From Anaerolineae bacterium (GTDB lineage Bacteria; Chloroflexota; Anaerolineae; SpSt-600), in assembly GCA_028275425.1 (NCBI GenBank), contig JAPWUT010000003.1, forward strand, positions 1 through 22,146: a DNA stretch of 22,146 nucleotides, read 5' to 3'. The notes beneath the pieces are model-generated. The model saw nothing but the letters and a program-made list of their open reading frames with translations. It had not been told where the DNA came from and did no database searches. Of the stretch, positions 13,950 to 22,050 are shown one piece after another; within the stretch, counting starts at the first letter, position 1; every line of letters starts with the position of its first letter. Made by a program: the position numbers and the translations under genes.

Positions 13950-16900
13950 TGCGCTATCTCCGCAAAGAGAGCTTCAACCTTGGCTTCAATTTGGTCATCC
14001 CGGTAATGCATGAGCTGTATCGCTTTAGCCGGGCACTCAGCGACACAAACTCCGCAGCCGTGGCACTGGGCTGGCTCTATGTAAGCTGCACCTTTTATCC
14101 CCCCAGCCCCTATCAAGGTTGGCTCAATGCGGGGGACTTTGTAAGGACAAACCCGGACACAGGTTAGGCAAGCCACGCACTTCTCCGGGCTAACTACGGC
14201 TACAACCCCGCCTACTTTGAGGGTATCCTGGGCTAAGATGGTAATGGCCCGGCCAGCCGCAGCCTTGGCCTGAGCTATGGTCTCATCCAGATGCTTGGGC
14301 CAGTGCGCAACTCCGGCCATGAAAATCCCATCGGAGGCAAAGTCCACAGGGCGAAGCTTTATGTGGGCTTCCCAGAAGAAGCCTTCGGCTGTAACCGGGA
14401 CCTTAAGGATTTTGCCCAGCTCCTCAACCCCTTCGGAAGGCACTACCCCAACGCTCAGGACCAGAGGGTTAGCCCTAAGCTCAACTTCTTCCCCAATCTC
14501 CACATCCTTCACCTTAACCCTCAATGCCCCATCGCTCGGCTCAACCTCGGGCTTTGCTGCACCATCGTAGCGGATGAAAATTACCCCTTTCTCACGGGCC
14601 AAGGTGTAATAGCGTTCCCTGAGCCCGTAGACCCTTATGTCTCGGTGGAGGATGTAGACCGGCAAATCGGGGCGGAGTTCCTTGAGCTTAAGGGCATTCT
14701 TGAGGGCTTGGGTACAGCATATCCCCGAACAGTATTTCTCGGCCAAATCATCGGCGCACTGAACCATGACCACAGGGCCAGGGAAAGATTCGCCTTGAGC
14801 GATTTTCTCCTCCAGCTCCTGCTGGGTAAGGACTACCGGATGCTGACCGTAGAAGTAAGAATTGGGCTTATTTTCCCTCCCACCCGTAGCCACAATTGTA
14901 ACCCCGTGCTCAACGGCGAAGCGGCGGCCATCAGGTCCTTCCAGGACGGCGAAGAAGTTCCCAGCAAAACCTGAATGTTCTACAACCTTGGTGCCAAGGT
15001 GGACGGTTATGAGGGGATGAGAAGTGACTTCGGCTACGAGCTTTTCCAGGAATGCGCGTGGGTCATCGCCCTCAAGGGTGTAGTGGATGCGGCGGAGGTT
15101 CCCGCCCAGTTCGCTCTCCCTTTCCACCAAGTGGACAGGGAAACCCTGCCGGGCGAGGGAGAGGGCAGCAGTCAACCCAGCCACCCCTCCTCCTATCACC
15201 AAGGCCGATTTGCGGACCGGCACGTCTATCATGTGGAGGGGTTCAAGCTTGGCTGCCCTGGCTACGGCCATCCTCACCAGGTCCTTAGCCTTCTCCGTAG
15301 CTTCCTTCCAGTTGCGGGAGTGAACCCAGGAGCATTGGTCGCGGATGTTGGCCATCTCAAACAAGAAGGGGTTGAGGCCGGCCTGGCGGATTGTATCCTG
15401 GAACAAAGGCTCATGGGTGCGCGGAGTGCACGAGGCTACGACCACTCGGTTCAAGTTGTGCTCTTTTATGGCCTGCTTTATCAGCTCCTGGGTATCCTGG
15501 GAGCAGGTGTAGAGGTTATGGGTAGCGTAGACTACGCCTGGCAAGGAGCGGGCATATTCGGTTACAGCTTCCACATCCAGAAAGCCAGCGATGTTGGAGC
15601 CGCAGTGGCAGACGAATACTCCGATACGCGGCTCCTGGCCGCTCACGTCAATCTCCGGTGGGTAAACGGGAAAGGCGATTTCAGTCCCCCTGGCCTGAGC
15701 CAGGATTTCCCCTACTGCCCCCGCAGCGGCGCTCCCTTCCACAACCGAGGAAGGTATATCCTTAGGGCCGGAGAAGACTCCGGAAGCAAAAACTCCCTCC
15801 CTACCCGTCGCCAAGGGATTGAACAGGGAATTTTCCACAAAGCCATAAGCATCGGTTTTTATCCCCAGCCTGCGCGCCAGCTCTTTCACATCCTCCGGAA
15901 TTTCCATCCCTACCGAAAGCACTACGAGGTCAAAGCGGTCCTCTTTGACTTTGCCCGCTTCCTCGTAGCGCACCACAATGTCCCTGGTTTGGGGGTCCTC
16001 AAACAGGGCCGATACCCGGCTTCGGGTGTAGGTGATGCCGTATTCCTCCTGGGCCCGCTTGAAGTAAGCCAAGTAGCCCTTGCCGAATGCCCTCATGTCC
16101 ATGAGGAAGATTTGGCAGAAGGTATCAGGCTCATGCTCTTTGGCCATTATCGCTTGCTTTGTGGCGTACATGCAGCAAGCCGAGGAGCAGTAATCGTGCT
16201 CCTTGTCCCTGGAGCCTATGCATTGGAGCCAAGCAATGCGCTTTGCTTTCTTACCATCGGATGGCCGGAGGACATGCCCTTCGGTTGGGCCGGAGGCGGA
16301 AAGGAGCCTCTCAAACTGGATAGAAGTCACCACATTGGGGAAGCGCCCGAAGCCATACTCCTCCAAAGTTGAGGGGTCAAATGGCTTGTATCCCGGGGCC
16401 AGGACCACTGCCCCCACTTCAAGTTCAATGAGCTGCTCTTTCTCTTCGTGGGTCTCTTTGGTAACAGCTTTGGCCTGGCAGGCATAAACGCATTCCAAGC
16501 ACTCGGAGCAGATTCCGCACTGGAGGCAGCGCTCGGCCTCAGCCCGAGCTTGCTCCTCGCTCAAGGGCAGGACCATCTCGCGGAATGTGGTCTTGCGTTC
16601 GTCTAAGGGGATGAGCTCAGGCTCGGCCCTTGGGGCAGGCTTGACCTTGCCTTCTTCTACCAGCTTAAGGGCTTCCTCTTTGCTCCACCGGACAACTTTC
16701 CAGGATTTTTCTTCCTCTTTGAGGGGCAGGCCTTGGAGGTAACGGTCTATCATCCGAGCGGCCTTGTGGCCCAGAGCTACTGCGTGGATTATGAAGTTAG
16801 TGCCGGGCACTACCCCGCTTCCGGCGAATATCCCAGGTATCTGGGTCTGGAGGGTCTCCAGGTCACCGTAAAGCTTATCGTAAGGAGGCTCAAGGAAGGA

Positions 16901-18373
16901 TAGGTCCGAAAGCTGCCCGACGGCCTTTATCACGGCATCCACTTCCAAGGTGAATTCGGTGCCTGGAACCGGGACGCGCCGCTCTACCCCGTCCTTGGTC
17001 ACAGTTTTAACTTGGGCGCATTCCACCCCTACAACCCGGCCGTTGTTGCCCAGGATTCTGGTCACTGCCACCCCTTCCAGTAGCTCAACCCCTTCCTTGG
17101 CCACCTCTTCCAGTTCCCAGCGGTAGGCCGGAAGCTCTTCCTTAGTGCGGCGGTAAATCAGGTAAACCTTTTCGCTTCCCAGGCGAACCGAAACGGCAGC
17201 GGCATCAATAGCCGTTATCCCTCCCCCGACTACCGCCACCCTTCGGCCTACTTTGTGCCTCCAGCCGAGGTTCACTTCCCGGAGGAATTTGAGGGCAGGG
17301 ATAACTCCTTCCAAGTCCTCCCCTTCAATGTTGAGAGGCCTATCCCCGGCTACTCCCACGGCCAGGAATACGGCATCGTATCCTTCCTGAAGGAGCTTCT
17401 CCGGGTTGCGGATGGGGGTATTGAGGCGGAGCTCCACCCCCAGCGCCAGGATGTCGTCAATATCGCGCTGGAGGATGGCCTTTGGAAGGCGATGTTCAGG
17501 GATGGCTACGCGCATCATTCCTCCAGCTACGGGAAGGGCTTCAAAGACTGTTACCCCGTAGCCCATGAGGACCAAATCTCTGGCGGCGGTAAGGCCAGCA
17601 GGCCCTGCCCCTACTATGGCTACTTTCTGGGGTTTGGTGCGCGGGGCAGGCTTCGGGGGCTCGTAGGGGCCGTGGGTGTAAACGTAATCTACAACGAAGC
17701 GCTTGAGGGCCATGATAGCCACAGGCTCATCTATGTGGCGGCGGTTGCAGTGGCCCTCGCACGGATGATGGCAGGTGCGGCCGCAAACGCTGGGGAAGGG
17801 GTTGTCTTCCTTGATTACCCTCAAGGCGTCGTGGTAACGGCCTTCACGGATAAGGGCAATGTAGCCTTGTGCCCTCTGGCCGGCGGGGCAAGCATCTCGG
17901 CAGGGGGCTACCCCCTCTTTCTCCACAGCGTAAGCATTGGGAACAGCCTGAGGGTAACGCTTGTAAATGGCTTTGCGTTGCGAAAGCCCTCCTTCGTAAT
18001 CGTTGGGCAGAGATATGGGGCAGACCCTGGCACAATCGCCGCAAGCGGTGCACCGGCTTTCATCCACATACCGAGGCCGGCGCCGGATTAAAGCTTTGAA
18101 GTTGCCTGGCTCCCCCTCCAACCGGATAAGTTCAGCTCCGGTGATTAGCTCAATGTTGAGGTTGCGCTCCACTTCCACCAACCAAGGGGAGAGTATGCAC
18201 ATAGCGCAATCGTTAGTGGGGAAGGTCTTGTCCAGTTGAGCCATCCTCCCCCCGATGGCGGTCTCTTTCTCCAAGAGGTAGACCTTGAAGCCGGCGGCAG
18301 CCAGATCGGAAGCGGCCCGTATACCGGCTACTCCTCCACCCACTACAAGGGCAGAGCCTTTGACCTCAGGCAT
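13946..18373 (-). CDS. hdrA: Multi-module HdrA: HdrA with inserted GltD/NfnB-like NAD(P)H module and second HdrA module
   Basis: HdrA is the FAD subunit that carries out flavin-based electron bifurcation in Hdr complexes. This 1475-aa protein has in order: HdrA FAD Rossmann (GGGVAG, 12-17) with GGRMAQLDKTFPTNDC; a [4Fe-4S] site C108, C111, C114, C118; a GltD-like insertion at about 150-575 with its own cysteines (C158, C162, C197, C201, C205, C209), FAD loop VGAGPAG (254-260) and nucleotide loop VGGGITA (382-388) followed by YRRTKEELPA; the rest of HdrA with cysteines from C616 to C632; a CHCG domain (about 916-1045); a second FAD Rossmann (GGGVAG, 1061-1066); and two C-terminal [4Fe-4S] motifs (C1399-C1409, C1437-C1447). 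The ATG at 18371-18373 follows AGGGAGG; a GTG at 18403 has no such site. NAD(P)H entry through the insert is inference. Confidence 0.95.
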   Translation of the reverse strand: MPEVKGSALVVGGGVAGIRAASDLAAAGFKVYLLEKETAIGGRMAQLDKTFPTNDCAMCILSPWLVEVERNLNIELITGAELIRLEGEPGNFKALIRRRPRYVDESRCTACGDCARVCPISLPNDYEGGLSQRKAIYKRYPQAVPNAYAVEKEGVAPCRDACPAGQRAQGYIALIREGRYHDALRVIKEDNPFPSVCGRTCHHPCEGHCNRRHIDEPVAIMALKRFVVDYVYTHGPYEPPKPAPRTKPQKVAIVGAGPAGLTAARDLVLMGYGVTVFEALPVAGGMMRVAIPEHRLPKAILQRDIDDILALGVELRLNTPIRNPEKLLQEGYDAVFLAVGVAGDRPLNIEGEDLEGVIPALKFLREVNLGWRHKVGRRVAVVGGGITAIDAAAVSVRLGSEKVYLIYRRTKEELPAYRWELEEVAKEGVELLEGVAVTRILGNNGRVVGVECAQVKTVTKDGVERRVPVPGTEFTLEVDAVIKAVGQLSDLSFLEPPYDKLYGDLETLQTQIPGIFAGSGVVPGTNFIIHAVALGHKAARMIDRYLQGLPLKEEEKSWKVVRWSKEEALKLVEEGKVKPAPRAEPELIPLDERKTTFREMVLPLSEEQARAEAERCLQCGICSECLECVYACQAKAVTKETHEEKEQLIELEVGAVVLAPGYKPFDPSTLEEYGFGRFPNVVTSIQFERLLSASGPTEGHVLRPSDGKKAKRIAWLQCIGSRDKEHDYCSSACCMYATKQAIMAKEHEPDTFCQIFLMDMRAFGKGYLAYFKRAQEEYGITYTRSRVSALFEDPQTRDIVVRYEEAGKVKEDRFDLVVLSVGMEIPEDVKELARRLGIKTDAYGFVENSLFNPLATGREGVFASGVFSGPKDIPSSVVEGSAAAGAVGEILAQARGTEIAFPVYPPEIDVSGQEPRIGVFVCHCGSNIAGFLDVEAVTEYARSLPGVVYATHNLYTCSQDTQELIKQAIKEHNLNRVVVASCTPRTHEPLFQDTIRQAGLNPFLFEMANIRDQCSWVHSRNWKEATEKAKDLVRMAVARAAKLEPLHMIDVPVRKSALVIGGGVAGLTAALSLARQGFPVHLVERESELGGNLRRIHYTLEGDDPRAFLEKLVAEVTSHPLITVHLGTKVVEHSGFAGNFFAVLEGPDGRRFAVEHGVTIVATGGRENKPNSYFYGQHPVVLTQQELEEKIAQGESFPGPVVMVQCADDLAEKYCSGICCTQALKNALKLKELRPDLPVYILHRDIRVYGLRERYYTLAREKGVIFIRYDGAAKPEVEPSDGALRVKVKDVEIGEEVELRANPLVLSVGVVPSEGVEELGKILKVPVTAEGFFWEAHIKLRPVDFASDGIFMAGVAHWPKHLDETIAQAKAAAGRAITILAQDTLKVGGVVAVVSPEKCVACLTCVRVCPYKVPRIEPTLIGAGGIKGAAYIEPAQCHGCGVCVAECPAKAIQLMHYRDDQIEAKVEALFAEIAQ

Positions 18374-18603
18374 CTTTGCCTCCCTAAGTATACGTAAGGT
18401 CACTGCGAGGCAGCGTAAGCCACCGAAGCACTCTTTTTACCGCCGCTCGCAATGACAATTGCCATGAAATCGCGCCACCAGGCCATGCAAGGCTTGCGGT
18501 TAACCAATGGAACAAATCCCACGCGCTCAGCCCAGCGGCTTTGCGTCCCCTTTGGTGAATTAAGGAGGGAAACACTCTTTGCTTCAACGTCCATCTTTGT
18601 TAC
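18374..18603. other. Non-coding spacer between mvhD copy 2 and hdrA
   Basis: Two short minus-strand frames cross this 230-nt spacer. Neither has a ribosome binding site or a recognisable product, and they look like translated repeat sequence. The spacer holds the inverted repeat at 18399-18456. Beyond that I see only the hdrA ribosome binding site and no convincing promoter. It breaks an otherwise tightly packed gene series, which suggests insertion. Confidence 0.6.
18399..18456. repeat. Short palindromic repeat element with GTCAyTGCGAG ends
   Basis: GTCACTGCGAG (18399-18409) and CTCGCAATGAC (18446-18456) are inverted with one mismatch over 11 bp, giving a 58-bp element. Intergenic repeats with GTCATTGCGAG-type ends are, as I recall, scattered in many bacterial genomes. 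No second copy is seen in this window, so dispersal is an expectation and is not shown. Confidence 0.55.
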
Positions 18604-19026
18604 TTATTTAGGCTTAAAGCCATTTTTGAGTGGATTTGGCCCTATTTTCTTGAGCCTTTCCACCATCGTGCTTACGGCGTTGGCGAAAGTTCCTCCTTGC
18701 CCGCCGGACATGTAGAAAATTTCCAGCCGTTCGCCCCCAAGGCCTATCTCATCCAAAAGCTTCTTGGCATACTGAACCCGCCTGGTAGCTTGGACATTGC
18801 CGTGGAAGTGATGGCAGTTTCCGATGGGACAAGCCACTACCATAACGCCATCGGCTCCCTTCTCAAAAGCTTCAAGGATGTAGCGCACGTCCAATTTGCC
18901 AGTGCACGGGAAGCGAATCAGTTTGGTGTTTGGAGGATATTGGATGCGCAAAGCGCCCGCTGTATCGGCAGCCATGTATCCGCAATAGATGCAGGTAAAG
19001 AGGGTGATTTCTGGCTGGTACTCCAC
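18604..19026 (-). CDS. mvhD: MvhD-like [2Fe-2S] electron-transfer subunit (copy 2)
   Basis: This second MvhD (140 aa from the GTG start) keeps the cluster cysteines in FTCIYCGYMAAD, FPCTGKLD and VACPIGNCH. It shares FEKGADGV, RVQYAKKLL and GPNPL with copy 1. I chose the GTG at 19024-19026 because AGGTGG lies 5 nt upstream and the protein then begins level with copy 1. A TTG at 19044, which overlaps the mreB stop, would add six residues but has no ribosome binding site. It follows mreB closely and is parted from hdrA by a 230-nt repeat-bearing spacer. It could serve the same HdrA with a different donor or be a gene-dose duplicate. The extra histidines after the last cysteine (CHHFHGN) are not in copy 1. 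Confidence 0.9.
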   Translation of the reverse strand: MEYQPEITLFTCIYCGYMAADTAGALRIQYPPNTKLIRFPCTGKLDVRYILEAFEKGADGVMVVACPIGNCHHFHGNVQATRRVQYAKKLLDEIGLGGERLEIFYMSGGQGGTFANAVSTMVERLKKIGPNPLKNGFKPK

Positions 19027-19040
19027 AGCTTCCACCTCGC

Positions 19041-20045
19041 TCAAAAAGTGATGAGACTTCTCCTCAACTTATCAAAGTTCTCCAAAGCTTTACCCGCCCC
19101 CAAAGCCACACAAGCCAATGGATTATCGGCCACATAGCAAGGGACACCCGTCTCCTTCGTGAGGAGACGGTCTATGTTCCTCAAAAGAGCTCCCCCGCCG
19201 GTAAGGAGCATCCCTCGGTCAATTATGTCCGATGCTAACTCCGGCGGGGCTTTCTCCAGAACCCGCTTCACCATCCCCACGATGGCTTTCAAAGGCTCGG
19301 CTATGGCCTCGGTAACCTCATCGGAATTGACCACAACCGTTTTAGGCAGGCCTGTAACCAAGTCCCTGCCCTTGACTTCAGTTTGAAGCTTTTCTGGCAG
19401 AGGCAAAGCACTCCCTATCTCTATCTTCACCGCTTCCGCCGTCGCTTCCCCTATCTGGAGGTTGTATTTTTTCCGGATGTAGGAGGCGATGGCTTCGTCA
19501 ATTTTAATCCCCCCAACCCGGACGGCATCGGCTACCACAATTTCGTTCATGGAGATTATTGCCGCTTCGCTTATCCCACCACCTATGTCTACCACCATAT
19601 TTCCGGTAGGGGTATGGATGGGCATGCCCGCGCCTAAGGCTGCGGCCAAGGGTTCAGGTATGAGGTAAACCTCCTTGCCTCCAGCCTGAATGCCGGCATC
19701 GTGGACTGCCCGCGTCTCCACGCTGGTTATCCCTACCGGAGCACTTATCATCACCCTGGGCTTGAAGGGGTTCAAGCGCCCGCAGACTTTCTCCAGAAAG
19801 TGACGGAGTATGGCCTCTGTCACCAGATAATCGGCTATGACTCCGTCCTTGAGAGGGCGCATGACCTCTAAGCTTTCCGGGGTGCGCCCCTGCATGGTCA
19901 AGGCCTCTTTGCCTATGGCCACAATCTTCTTCTCCTTCTTGGAAACGGCTACGATGGAAGGCTCTTGGATGACAATCCCCTTGCCTTTGACGTAGATTAT
20001 TATGTTGTAAGTGCCCAGGTCTATGCCCACCTGTTTTTCAAACAT
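19041..20045 (-). CDS. mreB: MreB/Mbl-like actin homologue, rod-shape protein
   Basis: MreB polymerises on the inner face of the membrane and guides the elongation peptidoglycan machinery. The 334-aa protein has the actin-fold ATP site: phosphate 1 loop GIDLGTYN near residue 8, phosphate 2 loop VVDIGGGISEAAI near 152, and the adenosine motif MLLTGGGALLRNID near 285. The length is normal. The ATG at 20043-20045 overlaps the atpC end by 8 nt, and the site GAGG within atpC lies 9 nt upstream. A TTG six codons earlier is open but poorer. The position behind atpDC ties cell-shape and energy genes in one transcript with the downstream mvhD. Whether it is MreB or the paralog Mbl cannot be decided here. 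Confidence 0.95.
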   Translation of the reverse strand: MFEKQVGIDLGTYNIIIYVKGKGIVIQEPSIVAVSKKEKKIVAIGKEALTMQGRTPESLEVMRPLKDGVIADYLVTEAILRHFLEKVCGRLNPFKPRVMISAPVGITSVETRAVHDAGIQAGGKEVYLIPEPLAAALGAGMPIHTPTGNMVVDIGGGISEAAIISMNEIVVADAVRVGGIKIDEAIASYIRKKYNLQIGEATAEAVKIEIGSALPLPEKLQTEVKGRDLVTGLPKTVVVNSDEVTEAIAEPLKAIVGMVKRVLEKAPPELASDIIDRGMLLTGGGALLRNIDRLLTKETGVPCYVADNPLACVALGAGKALENFDKLRRSLITF

Positions 20046-20487
20046 TCTCCTCTTCCTCTTCAAACTTTGGCAATTGAAGGCGGCGGTAACGTTGAGCCAC
20101 TTTTATCCTGGTTACAGCTTTGCGCAGCCTGGCTTCGGCCTGAGCGAACTCCTCACGGCTCAGCCTACCCCTTTCCTTGAGCGATTCCAAAGCTCGGCGG
20201 CGTGCCTCCTCCGCCCGAGCGATGTCTATCTCCTCGGCCCTCTCGGCAGTATCGGCAAGCACTATAACTTTATCTTTGTAGACCTCCATGAACCCACCGC
20301 CTATGGCGAAAGAAAGCTCCTCCTGGCCTTTCTTGACCCTGAGCTCCCCGATGCTGAGGGCGGTGAGAAGAGGGGCATGCTTGGGTAGTATTCCAAGCTG
20401 GCCTTCAACTCCAGGCGCTATCACCATGTCAACTTCATCGGAAAAAACCAGCCTTTCTCCCGTGACTATCTCCAAGCGTAGGGGCAT
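20038..20487 (-). CDS. atpC: F1Fo ATP synthase epsilon subunit
   Basis: The epsilon subunit belongs to the central stalk and links rotation to catalysis; its C-terminal helices can inhibit ATP hydrolysis. The 149-aa protein has the N-terminal beta-sandwich (PLRLEIVTGERLVFSDEVDM, then APGVEGQLGILPKHAPLLTAL) and a C-terminal helix pair (about 85-135, rich in A, E and R). The tail ends in an acidic EEEENV and is slightly longer than average (about 135-140). It follows atpD after 11 nt and overlaps mreB by 8 nt. Its last codons double as the mreB ribosome binding site, so the two are translationally coupled. Confidence 0.96.
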   Translation of the reverse strand: MPLRLEIVTGERLVFSDEVDMVIAPGVEGQLGILPKHAPLLTALSIGELRVKKGQEELSFAIGGGFMEVYKDKVIVLADTAERAEEIDIARAEEARRRALESLKERGRLSREEFAQAEARLRKAVTRIKVAQRYRRLQLPKFEEEEENV

Positions 20488-20498
20488 TTTCCCATCCT

Positions 20499-21899
20499 TT
20501 ACCTCAAAGTCTTGGCCTTCTCCACGGCCTCATCTATCGTCCCGACCATGTAGAAGGCCTGTTCTGGGAGGTCATCGTGCTTGCCTTCCAGGATTTCCTT
20601 GCAACCCCTGACCGTCTCTTTTATCGGAACGTAAACCCCAGGTCTTCCGGTGAAAGCCTCGGCCACGAACATTGGCTGGGTTAAGAAGCGCTGCAGCTTC
20701 CGGGCCCTGGCCACAATCAGCTTATCCTCTTCCGATAGCTCCTCTATCCCCAAGATGGCGATTATGTCCTGGAGGTCCTTGTAGCGCTGGAGGACACGCT
20801 GGACCTCCCTGGCCACGTAGTAATGTTCCTCACCGACAATCCTCGGGTCCAGAATTCTGGAGGTAGAGGCCAGCGGGTCAACGGCTGGGTAAAGGCCTTG
20901 CTCGGCCAGAGAGCGCTCCAGAGCTATGGTAGCGTCTAAGTGGGCGAAGACCGAGACCGGGGCCGGGTCGGAGTAGTCATCGGCCGGGACATATATGGCC
21001 TGGAAGCTAGTGATTGAGCCCTTACGGGTAGAGGTTATGCGTTCCTGGAGTTCGCCCATCTCTGTTGCAAGCGTAGGCTGGTAACCGACGGCGCTGGGCA
21101 TCCGGCCCAAGAGGGCAGAAACCTCCGAACCGGACATCACGAACCGGAAGATATTGTCAATGAAGAGGAGCACATCCATCCCTTGGTCCCTGAACCACTC
21201 GGCCATAGTTAGAGCGGTGAGGCCTACCCTTAGCCTAACCCCTGGCGGCTCGTTCATCTGCCCAAAGACCATCACGGTTTTATCCAGAACGCCGGCCCTC
21301 TTCATCTCCAGCCAGAGCTCATTCCCCTCGCGGCTCCTCTCCCCAACCCCGGCAAATACCGATACTCCTCCGTGCTCAATGGCAATGTTGCGGATTAGCT
21401 CCATTATGATGAAGGTCTTGCCGACTCCCGCTCCGCCGAAGACTCCGGTTTTGCCTCCTTTGGTGAAAGGAGCCACCAAATCTATGACCTTAAGGCCGGT
21501 TTCAAAAACTTCTACTTCGGTGACTTGCTCCTCAAAGGGCGGGGGAGGCCTGTGGATTGGGCGGTATTCATCGGCTTGGACGGGCCCAAGGCCATCTATC
21601 GGCTCACCCAAGACGTTGAAGATTCGGCCCAAAGTTCCTTTGCCCACGGGGACCATTATTGGTGCCCCGGTATCGTAGGCATCCATCCCGCGGCGTAAGC
21701 CATCGGTTGTATCCATGGCTACACAGCGGACCCAGTTATTGCCGATGTGCTGCTCTACTTCCACAACGAGGCGCCTACCATCTCCAAGGGGTATCTCAAT
21801 TGCGTTGTAGATTTCGGGCAACTCAACCCCTTCGGGGAACTCCACATCCACAACCGGCCCCATTATCTGGACCACCCTACCCTTGCTGCCTTTGGCCAT
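20499..21899 (-). CDS. atpD: F1Fo ATP synthase beta subunit
   Basis: AtpD is the catalytic subunit of F1. The 466-aa protein has the Walker A loop GGAGVGKT near residue 156, the catalytic glutamate region GVGERSREGNELW, Walker B LLFIDNIFRF near 250, and GRMPSAVGYQPTLATEMG. It is full length. The ATG at 21897-21899 has TTGGAGG 7 nt upstream. An ATA ten codons earlier is in frame but lacks support. The rest of the atp operon (including atpG, which often precedes atpD) is not upstream: 247 nt without a gene follow to the window edge. The beta-epsilon pair thus forms its own unit, as in some bacterial groups. IFRFVMSGSE instead of the common IFRFTQAGSE points to a lineage such as Chloroflexota, from memory. 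Confidence 0.98.
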   Translation of the reverse strand: MAKGSKGRVVQIMGPVVDVEFPEGVELPEIYNAIEIPLGDGRRLVVEVEQHIGNNWVRCVAMDTTDGLRRGMDAYDTGAPIMVPVGKGTLGRIFNVLGEPIDGLGPVQADEYRPIHRPPPPFEEQVTEVEVFETGLKVIDLVAPFTKGGKTGVFGGAGVGKTFIIMELIRNIAIEHGGVSVFAGVGERSREGNELWLEMKRAGVLDKTVMVFGQMNEPPGVRLRVGLTALTMAEWFRDQGMDVLLFIDNIFRFVMSGSEVSALLGRMPSAVGYQPTLATEMGELQERITSTRKGSITSFQAIYVPADDYSDPAPVSVFAHLDATIALERSLAEQGLYPAVDPLASTSRILDPRIVGEEHYYVAREVQRVLQRYKDLQDIIAILGIEELSEEDKLIVARARKLQRFLTQPMFVAEAFTGRPGVYVPIKETVRGCKEILEGKHDDLPEQAFYMVGTIDEAVEKAKTLR

Positions 21900-21907
21900 G
21901 GCTCTAC

Positions 21908-21922
21908 CTCCAAGGCTTGGAG
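21908..21922 (-). promoter_or_regulatory. Palindrome covering the atpD ribosome binding site
   Basis: CTCCAAG and CTTGGAG are perfect inverted repeats around one base. The right arm on the minus strand contains the GGAGG that serves atpD. The palindrome could be an operator at the start of transcription or a small hairpin (with AGCCT looped out) that hides the ribosome binding site. The pattern is seen; the function is inference. Confidence 0.4.
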
Positions 21923-21929
21923 CTATCAT

Positions 21930-21958
21930 AGTTTACCAGAAAATGCCAAAATAGGCAA
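21930..21958 (-). promoter_or_regulatory. Candidate promoter of atpD-atpC-mreB
   Basis: On the minus strand, TTGCCT (21953-21958), 17 nt and TAAACT (21930-21935) match the consensus at 4 of 6 bases each. TG at the extended -10 position supports it. Transcription would start near 21923, at the palindrome. Other weak boxes exist nearby. Confidence 0.4.
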
Positions 21959-22050
21959 GATTGACCAAAGTTTGTGCTAAGAGGAACAAGCCAACCCTTT
22001 GCCCCTTCACGCCGACTAAAGGCCTTCGCCAAGTACGGGCTTTTCTGACC

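Noticed and set aside
14975..16372. Long plus-strand frame (465 aa) opposite hdrA
   Set aside because: A shadow frame with no motif; the minus-strand protein has continuous HdrA/GltD motifs across it.
18387..18412. TATACT (18387-18392) as a -10 box for hdrA
   Set aside because: No usable -35 lies 16-18 nt upstream, and the start would fall on the hdrA ribosome binding site.
18384..18594. Two overlapping minus-strand frames of 64-67 aa in the mvhD-hdrA spacer
   Set aside because: They run through the palindromic repeat, have no ribosome binding site and look like repeat sequence read as protein.
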